Shown one piece after another: positions 56,106-64,000 of a DNA stretch of 64,000 bases. The position numbers were made by a program, and so were the translations under genes. The stretch's first letter is position 1; each line of letters opens with the position of its first letter. The stretch is from Streptomyces violaceorubidus (GTDB lineage Bacteria > Actinomycetota > Actinomycetes > Streptomycetales > Streptomycetaceae): the NCBI RefSeq assembly GCF_000717995.1, contig NZ_JODM01000027.1, forward strand, positions 21,096 to 85,095, in the 5' to 3' direction. The notes beneath the pieces were generated by a model. That model did no database searches. It was not told where the DNA came from and saw nothing but the letters and a program-made list of their open reading frames with translations.

Positions 56106-57569
56106 ATGACGGAACGACCCGCGCAGCGCACCCCCAACCGCCAGCTCGCCGCGCTCATCGCCGAAGCGGGGTTCTCGAACGCGGGTCTCGCGCGTCGCGT
56201 CGACCAGCTCGGACTCGAACACGGCCTGGACCTCAGATATGACAAGACGTCCGTCACCCGGTGGCTGCGCGGCCAGCAGCCCCGCGGCACCACCCCGGCC
56301 CTGATCGCCGAGGTCTTCACCCGGCGCCTGGGCCGCCGCCTGAGCGCCCAGGACCTCGGCCTGGACGCCTGCGCACCCGTCTACGCGGGCCTGGAGTTCG
56401 CGGGGAGCCCGGAGGAGGCGGTCGACATCGTCGGCGGGCTGTGGCGCAAGGACTCCGGCAGCCACGCCGAACTGCGCAAGATCGCCTTCACCCCGGCCGG
56501 GCTCGTCGTGCCCAGCCGCGACTGGCTGATCGGCCGCGCCGACGAGAAGGTGGCCCGCGCCGAGGTGCCCGTCCGCATCCCCGCGCAGGGCCGCCCCTCG
56601 ACCCCCGGGCTCGCCCTCCCGCTCGACCCGTCCCGGCGCCGGACCCCCGCCGAGCGCGGCCCCGGCCAGAAGGTCAGCGGCGGCGACCTCGCCGCGCTGC
56701 GCTCGGTCGGCGAGCTGTTCCGCAGCCTCGACGACCGGTACGGCGGGGGCCACGCCCGCCAGGCCCTGGTGCGCTACCTGGAGCACGAGCTGGAGCCGAT
56801 GCTCCGCGGCACCTACGGCGAGCAGACCGGCCGCCGCCTCTTCGCGGCCGCCGCCGACCTGACCCGGCTCGCGGGCTGGACCTCGTACGACATCGTCGCG
56901 CACGGGCTCGCCCAGCGGTACTTCGTGCAGGCACTGCGGCTCTCGCAGGCGGCTGCGGACCGGGCGTACGGCTCGTACGTGCTGGTCACCATGAGCCGGC
57001 AGGCCGTCTACCTGGGCCACGGGCGGGAGGCGGTGCAGCTCGCGCGGGTGGCGCAGCAGGGCGTGGGGACCTCCGCGCCGCCGGTGGTGCAGACCCTGCT
57101 GCACGCCGCCGAGGCGCGGGCGCACGGGGTCCTCGGGGAGGTGCGGGCGTGCACGGCGGCGCTGGTGCGGGCCGAGCGCGCGATGGAGGCCGCCCGGCCC
57201 GGCGACGAGGTGCCGCACTGGGCGCGCTTCTTCGACGAGGCCCAGCTCGCCGACGAGTTCGGGCACTGCCACCGCGATCTGCAGCAGTTCCGCGCCGCCG
57301 CCCAGCACGCGGAACGCTCGCTGCAACTGCGCGCCCCCGTCTACGCCCGCAGCCGGCTGTTCTGCCGGGTCGTCCTCGCCACCGCCCGGCTCGGGCTCGG
57401 CGAGCTGGACCAGGCCTGCCAGCTGGCCGCCGAGGCGGCGGGGCAGGCGGCCGAGATGCGCTCGGTGCGGGCCGCGGAGTACGTCCGCGACTTCGAGCGC
57501 CGCCTGGAGCCGTACCGGGACGCCGCCCCGGTACGGGGATACCGGGACAAGGTGGCCGCCCTGGGGTAG
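56106..57569 (+). CDS. NsdA-like helix-turn-helix/TPR regulator
   Basis: 487 residues. N-terminal region (about 10-90) has an XRE-like fold: NRQLAALIAEAGFSNAGLARRVDQLG...SVTRWLRGQQPRGTTPALIAEVFTRRLGRRLSAQDLGL. The C-terminal 250 residues are TPR-like helices. Streptomyces NsdA, a negative regulator of sporulation and antibiotic production, has this plan; this is a paralogue by resemblance, not a proven regulator. AGGCAGGAG precedes ATG 56106. Divergent from lipB. Confidence 0.82.
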   Translation: MTERPAQRTPNRQLAALIAEAGFSNAGLARRVDQLGLEHGLDLRYDKTSVTRWLRGQQPRGTTPALIAEVFTRRLGRRLSAQDLGLDACAPVYAGLEFAGSPEEAVDIVGGLWRKDSGSHAELRKIAFTPAGLVVPSRDWLIGRADEKVARAEVPVRIPAQGRPSTPGLALPLDPSRRRTPAERGPGQKVSGGDLAALRSVGELFRSLDDRYGGGHARQALVRYLEHELEPMLRGTYGEQTGRRLFAAAADLTRLAGWTSYDIVAHGLAQRYFVQALRLSQAAADRAYGSYVLVTMSRQAVYLGHGREAVQLARVAQQGVGTSAPPVVQTLLHAAEARAHGVLGEVRACTAALVRAERAMEAARPGDEVPHWARFFDEAQLADEFGHCHRDLQQFRAAAQHAERSLQLRAPVYARSRLFCRVVLATARLGLGELDQACQLAAEAAGQAAEMRSVRAAEYVRDFERRLEPYRDAAPVRGYRDKVAALG

Positions 57570-57584
57570 CGCCGGATCCCTTGT

Positions 57585-58979
57585 CTAGGCCGCGTGCGCC
57601 GTCGCCGCCGGTTCCGCCGTGTGCATCGGCCGGCCCGCGCCCAGGTCGCTCAGGATCGCCGCCGAGGCCCGGTGGCCCGAGTGCAGCGCGCCCTGGGGGG
57701 TGCTGGTGTCGCGGTGGTCGCCGCACACGTACAGGCCGGCCAGCAGCCGTACCGGCCTGCGCGGGTCGTGCGGCGGGCGCATCGCGGGCACCGCCTCGGG
57801 CGTGTGGTGCACCGCGAGGGTCTCCCAGCGGGTGGTCGGGGTGCCGTAGAGGCGGGCCAGGTGGATGCGTACGGCGGTGTCGAGGTCCGCCGGGGGAGGA
57901 CCGAGGACCGTCGACGAGACGAGGGTGCGTCCGGCGGGCGCGCGGGACGGGTCCACCAGGCTGACCTGCGCCGTGTGGGCCACCGGGCCGCCCCGGTCGG
58001 CGTCGAGCAGCAGGGCCGCGCCGGTGCTCGTCGGTTCGTCGGTGGTGTGGTGGACCACCGTCACCGGGTGGAAGTCCGGCACCCTCAGCCCCGGCAGCAG
58101 TTCGGCCGCCGCGCGGGCGTCGGTCGCCACCAGGACGGCCCGGCAGCGGATGACGCCGTGCTCCGCGGTGGTCACGGCGTTGGTCGCGACCGAGGTGACG
58201 CGGACGCCGGTGCGCACGGTGCCCGGCGGCAGCGACCGCGCCATGTGCTCCGGCAGGGCCTCGGCGCCACCCTCCGGCAGCGCCAGCCGTCCGCCGGCGA
58301 AGGCCCGCAGCGCGAGGTCCGCGCACCGGCTGGACGTCGTGAGGTCCGGGTCGTACAGCAGGGCGGCGAGCAGCGGACGCAGGAAGCCGTCGATCGCGCG
58401 GGCCGGCAGCCCGCGGGCCGCCAGCGCCCGGGCGGCGGGCAGCTCCGGCCGGGCCAGCAGCCGTTCGGCCGGGGTGTGCGCGAGCCGGGCCAGCGCGGCA
58501 CCGAGCCGGGCCTGGTCGACGGCGGTGCCGAGCGGGGCGCCGGCACGGGTGCGGGGCGCGGCGGCGGGCCCGTCGGGCGGGTTGACCGTGCGCCGGGGCG
58601 CGGGCATCGAGCGGGGGGCGCTCGCGAGGGCGCGCACCGCGTGGAGTGCGCCCCGTGCGCTCCGTACGCTCGCTGGGGCGCCCGCGAAGTGGTGCCGGCC
58701 CTCGCTGTGCAGCAGGACCCCGGGGGCGAAGGGCAGCAGCGCGAGGCCCTCCAGCCCGGGGGTGCTGCGCAGTTCGGGATGGGCCGTGGACAGCAGCTGG
58801 CCGATTCTGTCGAGCCGGAAACCGTCGATCTTCTCGGTGGCCATCCGGCCGCCCACCGCATGGGCGGCCTCCAGGACCGTGGTCGTCACTCCTGCGCTGG
58901 TCAGCCGTTGCGCCGCGGCGAGTCCGGCGATCCCGGCCCCCACGACGACGACGTCCGCCTGGTACGCGGGCTCAAGCAC
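57585..58979 (-). CDS. FAD-dependent amine oxidase/protoporphyrinogen-oxidase-like protein
   Basis: 464 residues. FAD-binding ADVVVVGAGIAGLAAAQRLTSAGVTTTVLEAAHAVGGRMATEKIDGFRLDRIGQLL, and a C-terminal GLYVCGDHRDTSTPQGALHSGHRASAAIL that closes the flavin site. Resembles the crtI/HemY/carotenoid-desaturase side of the family; substrate unknown. GAGGAGGGG precedes the GTG start at 58979. Convergent with the NsdA-like gene, 15 bases apart. Confidence 0.87.
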   Translation of the reverse strand: MLEPAYQADVVVVGAGIAGLAAAQRLTSAGVTTTVLEAAHAVGGRMATEKIDGFRLDRIGQLLSTAHPELRSTPGLEGLALLPFAPGVLLHSEGRHHFAGAPASVRSARGALHAVRALASAPRSMPAPRRTVNPPDGPAAAPRTRAGAPLGTAVDQARLGAALARLAHTPAERLLARPELPAARALAARGLPARAIDGFLRPLLAALLYDPDLTTSSRCADLALRAFAGGRLALPEGGAEALPEHMARSLPPGTVRTGVRVTSVATNAVTTAEHGVIRCRAVLVATDARAAAELLPGLRVPDFHPVTVVHHTTDEPTSTGAALLLDADRGGPVAHTAQVSLVDPSRAPAGRTLVSSTVLGPPPADLDTAVRIHLARLYGTPTTRWETLAVHHTPEAVPAMRPPHDPRRPVRLLAGLYVCGDHRDTSTPQGALHSGHRASAAILSDLGAGRPMHTAEPAATAHAA

Positions 58980-59147
58980 GTGCCCCTCCTCGAGGTTGCG
59001 CGGCCGCTGGAGACGTCATGCCCCCAACAGGCTTGAGGAATACCCGAGTTCGAGACGAGGTTAGGGCCCGGAACGGTCAACGGGAATCACTCGGGGGCAG
59101 CACACGGTCGCACGGTGGTCGCATACGGGTGGGACACGGTCGCCAAG

Positions 59148-59420
59148 CGGTCGGTACGTGGTCACCGTGCGGTGGCCGAGCGGTCGGTACATGATCGCCG
59201 TGCGGTGGCCGAGCGGTCGGTACATGGTCGCCGTGCGGTCGCCACGCGGTCGGTACACGGTGGCCGTGCGGTGGCCGAGTGGTGGCTGAGTAGCGGTCGA
59301 GTGGTCGGTACACGGTCATCGTGCGGTGGTCGAGTGGTCGCCGTGTGGTGGCCAGACGGTGGCCGAGGTGGCCGAGCGGCCGAGCGGTCGAGTGGTCGAG
59401 CGGTCGACGAGTGGTCGTAG
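59148..59420. repeat. 33-bp tandem minisatellite
   Basis: Four 33-bp units starting CGGTCGGTAC at 59148, 59181, 59214 and 59247, each followed by GTGGCCG/GTGCGGTGG variants, then degenerate copies to about 59420 built from GTGGTCGAG/GCGGTCGAG. It fills most of the 468-base gap 58980-59447. All frames stay open because 33 is a multiple of three, but no ribosome-binding site or conserved protein is seen. Confidence 0.9.
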
Positions 59421-59447
59421 GCCGTCCGTACGCGTCACCGGGCAGGT

Positions 59448-60392
59448 CTACAGCGCCGCCCGGATCGCCCCGTCGATCTCCGGGAACGCGAAGCGGAAGC
59501 CCGACTCCAGGAGGCGGGCCGGCAGGACCCGGGCACTGCCGAGGACGTCGCCCGCCATCTCGCCGAGCACCGCCCGCAGCACCGGCGCGGGCACCGGGAA
59601 GGGCGCCGGACGGTGCAGCACCCGGCCCATGGCCAACGTCACCTCACGGTTCGTCACCGGCTGAGGGGCGGTCAGGTTGAAGGGGCCCGACAGGCCGTCC
59701 CGGTCCATGAGGTGCCGGATCGCGGCCACCTCGTCGTGCAGCGCGACGAAGGACCAGTACTGCGAGCCGTCGCCCAGCCGCCCGCCGAGCCCCGCCCGGA
59801 AGAGCGGGAAGAGGCGGCCCCACGCGCCGCCCCCGCGCGCGACGACCAGCCCGGTCCGGGTGAACACCGTCCGCACGCCCGCCTCCCGGGCGGGGGCCGC
59901 CGCGGCCTCCCACTCCACGCACAGGCCCGGCAGGAAGCCCTCCCCCGGGGGCGCGCTCTCGTCCACGGGCCGGTCGCCGGTCTTCCCGTAGTAGCCCATC
60001 GCACTGCCGTTCACGAAGACCCTCGGCGGCCGCTCCATCGCGGCGACGGCCTCCGCGAGCGCCGTGGTGCCGTGGACCCGGCTGCTGCGGATGCGGGTCT
60101 TGTACGCCTCGGTCCAGCGGTGGTCGCCCACCCCGGCCCCGGCCAGATTGACCACCGCGTCGCAGCCCTCCAGCCCGGCCGCGTCCACCCGCCCGTTCTC
60201 GGGGTCCCAGCGGACCTCGTCCGGCCCCCCGGGCGCGTGCCGCACCAGGCGCACCACCTCGTGCCCGTCCGCCGTCAGGGACCGCGCCAGCGCGCCGCCG
60301 ATCAGACCGGACGCACCGGCCACCGCGATGCGGGAACGTTCCCTGCCCAAGCGCCCGTTCATGTGCCCGCCGTTCACGCGTCCGTCGTCCAT
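59448..60392 (-). CDS. TIGR01777/DUF1731-type sugar-nucleotide epimerase-like SDR
   Basis: 314 residues: RIAVAGASGLIGGALARSLTADGHEV, DAVVNLAGAGVGDHRWTEAYKTRIRSSRVHGT, FVNGSAMGYYGKTGD with catalytic Tyr, and the C-terminal DUF1731 domain FNLTAPQPVTNREVTLAMGRVLHRPAPFPVPAPVLRAVLGEMAGDVL. YfcH-type proteins; in some bacteria linked to cell division. ATG 60392 is used; a second ATG at 60362 would start closer to the Rossmann fold. Confidence 0.9.
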   Translation of the reverse strand: MDDGRVNGGHMNGRLGRERSRIAVAGASGLIGGALARSLTADGHEVVRLVRHAPGGPDEVRWDPENGRVDAAGLEGCDAVVNLAGAGVGDHRWTEAYKTRIRSSRVHGTTALAEAVAAMERPPRVFVNGSAMGYYGKTGDRPVDESAPPGEGFLPGLCVEWEAAAAPAREAGVRTVFTRTGLVVARGGGAWGRLFPLFRAGLGGRLGDGSQYWSFVALHDEVAAIRHLMDRDGLSGPFNLTAPQPVTNREVTLAMGRVLHRPAPFPVPAPVLRAVLGEMAGDVLGSARVLPARLLESGFRFAFPEIDGAIRAAL

Positions 60393-60451
60393 GGGCCCAT
60401 CCTGCCGGGTGGCCCGCGGAAAACCACGGAACGGTGCCCGGCACCGCGTCG

Positions 60452-60464
60452 TACAGTGATCGTC
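60452..60464 (+). promoter_or_regulatory. -10 element of a leaderless acetyltransferase gene
   Basis: TACAGT at 60452-60457 is separated from the ATG at 60465 by 7 bases with no ribosome-binding site, so the transcript probably starts at the ATG. Confidence 0.6.
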
Positions 60465-61007
60465 ATGCCAGTCCCGCACATACGCCGAGCCAGGTCGAAG
60501 GACGAGCAGCCGCTGCGCCGGATCGACCTCGACACATGGTCCCACCTGCACGCCGTTTCGCCTCCGCCGGGACCGGACGACCCCTTCTTCCGCGACACCA
60601 GCGGGCCCGACGCCCACCTGGTCGCCGAGCTCGACGGCGTCGTCGTCGGCTACGTCCGCCTCGGTTTCCCCACCCCGCTGGCCTCCAACACCCACGTCCG
60701 CCAGATCCGCGGCCTCGCCGTCGTCGGCGCGGCCCGCGGCCACGGCGTGGGGCGGGCGCTGGTCCGGGCGGCCGTCGAGGAGGCCCGGCGGGAGGGCTTC
60801 CGCCGCATCACCCTGCGGGTCCTCGGGCACAACACGGCCGCCCGGGCGCTCTACGAGTCGGAGGGCTTCGTCGTCGAGGGCGTACAGCCCGAGGAGTTCC
60901 ACCTCGACGGCCGGTACGTCGACGACGTGCTGATGGGACAGATGCTGACCGGGCCGGACGCTCCTGCCGGGCCGGACGCCCCTGCCGAGGGCGCGCTCAC
61001 GGCGTGA
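60465..61007 (+). CDS. GNAT-family N-acetyltransferase
   Basis: 180 residues with the acetyl-CoA motif RGLAVVGAARGHGVGRALVRAAVEEARREG and the C-terminal HNTAARALYESEGFVVEG. The tail has a PDAPAG repeat. Acceptor unknown. Start ATG 60465; leaderless promoter directly upstream. Its 3' end overlaps the convergent protease gene by 11 bases. Confidence 0.92.
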   Translation: MPVPHIRRARSKDEQPLRRIDLDTWSHLHAVSPPPGPDDPFFRDTSGPDAHLVAELDGVVVGYVRLGFPTPLASNTHVRQIRGLAVVGAARGHGVGRALVRAAVEEARREGFRRITLRVLGHNTAARALYESEGFVVEGVQPEEFHLDGRYVDDVLMGQMLTGPDAPAGPDAPAEGALTA

Positions 61008-62181
61008 CCGGCTCGCCCGTGTCCACCGCCCGCGTGGCCCCGGCCGCGTCGCGTGCCTCGGGAGCCACCTCGCCCGCCGTCAGCACGTAGCCGGTCTCGG
61101 CGTCGGAGGTGGACCGGGCGAACACCACGCCGTACACCCGGCCGTCGGTGGTCAGCAGCGGTCCGCCCGAGTTGCCCGGGCGGACCGTGGACCGGATCGA
61201 GTAGATCTCCCGGGTCACGCTCCGGTCGTTGTAGATGTTCTGGCCGGTGGCGCGGACCCGGTTCGCCACCGTCGCCGCCCGCAGGTCCAGGGTGCCGTCC
61301 TGCGGATATCCCGCGACCACCGCCGCGTCCCCGCGCGCGGCGTCCTCGTCGAACCGCAGCACCGGAGCCCTCAGACCGGGCACGTACAGCACGGCCACGT
61401 CCTTGTCCGGGTCGAACAGCACCACCCGCGCCTCGGAGGCCGGGCCCACGCCGCCGACCCGTACGGTCGGGTCGTCGATGCCCGCCACCACGTGGGCGTT
61501 GGTCATCACGTGCTCCGGCGCGTACACGAAGCCGCTGCCCTCCCGGCCCTGGGTGCCGGTCACGCCCTCCACCTTCACCGTGCTGAGCTTGGCCGCGCGG
61601 GTGGCCGCGGGCGTGACGCTGTCGCCGGAGGGCTCGGCCACCTCGGCGGCCGACTCGTTCTCGAACGGGTTGAAGACCTGCGGGAACCCCGCGTCGGCGA
61701 GTGCCGACGTCGCTCCGGAGAACCAGGCCGGGGTCGTGTCCGGCATCACCCGCTGCACCGCGCCCAGCAGCGTCGAGTCCCGGATCGCCGAGTTGAGCAG
61801 CGAGGACGAGGATGCCGCGAGCACGCTCGCCGCCACCCACGCCACGATCAGCGCCGCCGCCGAGTTCGCCACCGCCCCGCCGACCCCGTCGGCCACCCGG
61901 AGGGGACCGGCGTCCAGCTCCCGGCGCAGCCGCAGCGCCAGGCGTCCCGCCAGTTCGTGGCCCACCATCGCCGGGAGCAGCACCGTGGCCACCGCGACCG
62001 CCGTCGCCGCCGGGGAGCCCCGGGTCACCAGGCCCGTCATCCACGGCAGGACCCACACGCCGAGCGCCGCACCGCCCACGAAGCCGGTCAGCGACACGCA
62101 GCCGGCCACCAGCCCCCGCCGGTAGCCGGAGGCCGCGTAGACCAGGACCACCAGGGCCAGCACGAGGTCGAGCAGGTCCAC
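60997..62181 (-). CDS. MarP-like membrane serine protease with CvpA domain
   Basis: 394 residues. Four N-terminal helices of the colicin-V-production (CvpA) fold (about 1-125) are followed by a trypsin-like periplasmic-side protease with triad His230 (TNAHVV), Asp261 (PDKDVAVL) and Ser338 (RPGNSGGPL). This is the plan of mycobacterial MarP (Rv3671c), needed for acid and oxidative resistance through processing of a peptidoglycan hydrolase. The next gene, divergent, encodes a peptidoglycan amidase. GTG start with AAAGGCGG upstream. Confidence 0.93.
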   Translation of the reverse strand: MDLLDLVLALVVLVYAASGYRRGLVAGCVSLTGFVGGAALGVWVLPWMTGLVTRGSPAATAVAVATVLLPAMVGHELAGRLALRLRRELDAGPLRVADGVGGAVANSAAALIVAWVAASVLAASSSSLLNSAIRDSTLLGAVQRVMPDTTPAWFSGATSALADAGFPQVFNPFENESAAEVAEPSGDSVTPAATRAAKLSTVKVEGVTGTQGREGSGFVYAPEHVMTNAHVVAGIDDPTVRVGGVGPASEARVVLFDPDKDVAVLYVPGLRAPVLRFDEDAARGDAAVVAGYPQDGTLDLRAATVANRVRATGQNIYNDRSVTREIYSIRSTVRPGNSGGPLLTTDGRVYGVVFARSTSDAETGYVLTAGEVAPEARDAAGATRAVDTGEPVTP

Positions 62182-62399
62182 GCGAACCGCCTTTCTGTCG
62201 GGTCCGAAAACGGCTGCCCCGTGCGAGCCGACGCCTGCCAGGGGCTTTGCGCGTCAGGGCCTTGCGCGGGGCCTCGTGCGAAGCGGACGTGTGCGGTCAA
62301 CCGTGGAACGTCGTGCACCGGGACGATGGTTCCACCGTGGTTCCACCGGGTGGCACACCACACATCGCGGACAGAGCGGATCCACCGGACAGTGGGACC

Positions 62400-63215
62400 A
62401 TGCCCGTCTTCCGAGGACCGCGACGCGCCCGGGAACGCCGTTCCTCCCGCATACCCGGCGCCGCCCACCTGCCGGTCGCGGCCCGGGTGCTGCTCGGCGC
62501 ACTGCCCGGTCTGGCCGCCGTCGCCGCGCTCTTCCTGTGCGCGGGCGGCGTGGAACGGGCGGCCGACGCCGGGGCCGCTCCGGCCGCCGCCACCGACCGG
62601 TACGCCGCGCCCCGCCCCGACATCGTGCCCCGGTCGGTCTGGCTGGGCGCCGCCGCCCGCGTCCAGCCCGCCCCCCGCTACGACGACAAGGTGATCGCCG
62701 TCTTCGTCCACCACACGGACACGCCGAACGGCTACGACTGCGCCGACGTGCCGGCCATCCTGCGCGGGGTGTACCAGGGGCAGACCGGCGCCCGGGACTG
62801 GGACGACATCGGCTACAACTTCGTCGTGGACCGCTGCGGCACCATCTACGAGGGCCGGGCCGGCGGCATCGACCGGCCCGTCACCGGCGCCCACACCCAG
62901 GGCTTCAACCACCGCACCACCGGGATCGCCGCCCTCGGCACCTACACCGCCGGGGTGCCCGTGCCCCGGGCGCTGACCGACGCGATCGCCGCGGTGGCCG
63001 CCTGGAAACTGGGCGAGAGCGGCGCCGACCCGCGCGCGAAGGTCGCCCTGGTCTCCAGCAACGGCCTCAGCCGGTTCGCCGCCGGCGCCACCGCCACCCT
63101 GCCCGCCGTGGCGGGCCACGACGACGGGTACGCGACGAGCTGCCCGGGTGCCGCACTCGCCGCCCGGCTCGGCGACATCAGGGACACGGCGGCCCGGCTC
63201 CAGGGGCGCGCCTGA
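62400..63215 (+). CDS. Exported peptidoglycan-recognition/N-acetylmuramoyl-L-alanine amidase
   Basis: 271 residues. N-terminal anchor or signal (about 27-50, VLLGALPGLAAVAALFLCAG), then a PGRP/amidase-2 domain: zinc His in FVHHTDTPN, YNFVVDRCGTIYEGRAGG, GAHTQGFNHRTTGIAALG and the third ligand group GHDDGYATSCPG. It cuts the bond between muramic acid and L-alanine in the wall. Two GGTTCCACC repeats at 62328-62347 lie upstream. ATG 62400 follows AGTGGGA. Divergent from the MarP-like protease. Confidence 0.92.
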   Translation: MPVFRGPRRARERRSSRIPGAAHLPVAARVLLGALPGLAAVAALFLCAGGVERAADAGAAPAAATDRYAAPRPDIVPRSVWLGAAARVQPAPRYDDKVIAVFVHHTDTPNGYDCADVPAILRGVYQGQTGARDWDDIGYNFVVDRCGTIYEGRAGGIDRPVTGAHTQGFNHRTTGIAALGTYTAGVPVPRALTDAIAAVAAWKLGESGADPRAKVALVSSNGLSRFAAGATATLPAVAGHDDGYATSCPGAALAARLGDIRDTAARLQGRA

Positions 63216-63239
63216 CTCCGCCCGAGCGGGCGGCGCTCC

Positions 63240-63761
63240 TCACTCCGGTCCGAACCTCGCCCACAGGCGGGGCAGGCGCTCGGCGAGGGCCCGGTCGTCC
63301 TCCAGGTCGATCGGTGTGCCCAGCGGTTCGGCGGGCGCGGGCGCGATGCCCAGGTCCGGGGCGACGGTGCCGGTGAGCTGCTCGTAGGCCTCGTCGGCCG
63401 CGTAGCCCAGCTCCTCGCCGTCGCCGTCGAGCTCCTCGTCGAAGTCGTCCAGCAACTCGGCGAGCGAGTCGGGCTCGTGCACCGCGCCCTCGTACACCTC
63501 GCGGCCCTGGCCGATCAGCCAGCACCGGAAGTAGTCGAACGCGTCGTCGCTGGCCCCGCCGAGCAGCACCCATGCGGCGCCCCACAGGTCCCAGGTGCAG
63601 GCGCGGTTGTACCGGGCCTCGAAGTGGCGGGCGAAGTCGAGCACCAGGTCCGGGTCCATGCCGAGCAGCCGCTCCACGAGCAGGTCGGCCTGGTCCTCGG
63701 GATCACCGTCGGCGCGCTGCCGGGCGGCGTCGATCAGCTCCCAGAACTCCGTCTCGTCCAT
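63240..63761 (-). CDS. DUF4240 protein
   Basis: 173 residues with the DUF4240 core MDETEFWELIDAARQRADGDPEDQADLLVERLLGMDPDLVLDFARHFEARYNRACTWDLWGAAWVL and the conserved DYFRCWLIGQGREVYE. Soluble, acidic, common in streptomycetes; some relatives sit with WGR or toxin systems but none here. Function unknown. ATG 63761 begins the conserved block. Confidence 0.88.
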   Translation of the reverse strand: MDETEFWELIDAARQRADGDPEDQADLLVERLLGMDPDLVLDFARHFEARYNRACTWDLWGAAWVLLGGASDDAFDYFRCWLIGQGREVYEGAVHEPDSLAELLDDFDEELDGDGEELGYAADEAYEQLTGTVAPDLGIAPAPAEPLGTPIDLEDDRALAERLPRLWARFGPE

Positions 63762-64000
63762 CACGGGTCCAGCATCGGCCCTGGGCGGGGGTGGCGCACG
63801 TGGAGTGCGGCGGATCGTTATGTGGGAGTGCGGGTGCCTGCGGGTGCCTGCGGGTGCCTGCGGCGCCTGTGCGGCTCCGGTGGGGGTGCGGGTTGCGCGG
63901 TGGGTTCGGTGGTGGGTCGGGGCCGCGCCGGGGGGTGTCCGTCCTCGGAACGGCGCGGAATCGGTGGGACATGGATGTGCGCTCTGTTGACGCGCCAACC
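63762..64000. other. Right-edge intergenic sequence
   Basis: No gene is supported. Bases 63836-63865 hold about three tandem copies of GTGCCTGCGG. The sequence ends near GTTGACGC (63986-63993), which could be a -35 box of a gene beyond the window. Confidence 0.4.

Noticed and set aside
59077..59420. Repeat proteins coded by the 33-bp minisatellite on either strand
   Set aside because: A 33-bp repeat keeps every frame open, and there is no ribosome-binding site or supporting similarity, so it is listed as a repeat only.

Overview
The window is about 72% G+C by eye, with codon third positions almost always G or C, GTG and TTG starts, and gene families typical of Streptomyces (XRE/DUF397 pairs, NsdA-like regulators, three glutamine synthetases with GlnE). 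Gene order and sequences match my memory of the S. coelicolor/S. lividans core chromosome (panB to the lip/glnA region, read backwards), but no database was searched, so species is not claimed. No rRNA, tRNA, CRISPR array, prophage or insertion sequence was seen.

Layout. 0-8 kb: end of panB, a membrane phosphatase/nuclease, an MFS exporter behind a palindrome, then a translationally coupled XRE regulator, DUF397 protein and WD-repeat Ser/Thr kinase. 7-16 kb: glnA2, a DUF3105-DUF305 pair, nadE, a glyoxalase-like protein, the YefM-YoeB toxin-antitoxin pair and glnE. 16-29 kb: a maltodextrin system (malR, malEFG, aglA, and a 1,804-residue secreted amylase-pullulanase) joined by CTTGC/GCAAG operators. 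29-39 kb: a TetR/ferredoxin-reductase operon, poorly characterised membrane and exported proteins, a NarL-type two-component system and an SDR protein. 39-43 kb: glnRII behind a possible leader peptide, glnII behind a GlnR box, and a MarR/hydrolase divergon. 43-50 kb: repeat-bearing proteins, an ArsC-like reductase, htpX-pspAB and an HxlR divergon. 50-57 kb: glnA behind a second GlnR box, RDD protein, DUF4191, lipA, lipB and an NsdA-like regulator. 57-64 kb: a flavin oxidoreductase, a 33-bp minisatellite, a DUF1731-type epimerase, a leaderless acetyltransferase, a MarP-like membrane protease and a peptidoglycan-recognition amidase.

Functional themes. Nitrogen: two ammonia-assimilating synthetases (glnA, glnII), one glutamylpolyamine-type paralogue (glnA2), the adenylyltransferase glnE and the regulator glnRII lie within 46 kb, and both assimilatory genes carry four-part GlnR boxes. 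Carbon: extracellular starch cleavage, maltodextrin import and intracellular alpha-glucosidase, with a 25-bp perfect operator before the amylase-pullulanase. Lipoate synthesis and NAD synthesis are housekeeping. The least explained systems are the XRE-DUF397-kinase cassette, the glnRII leader ORF and the intergenic minisatellite.
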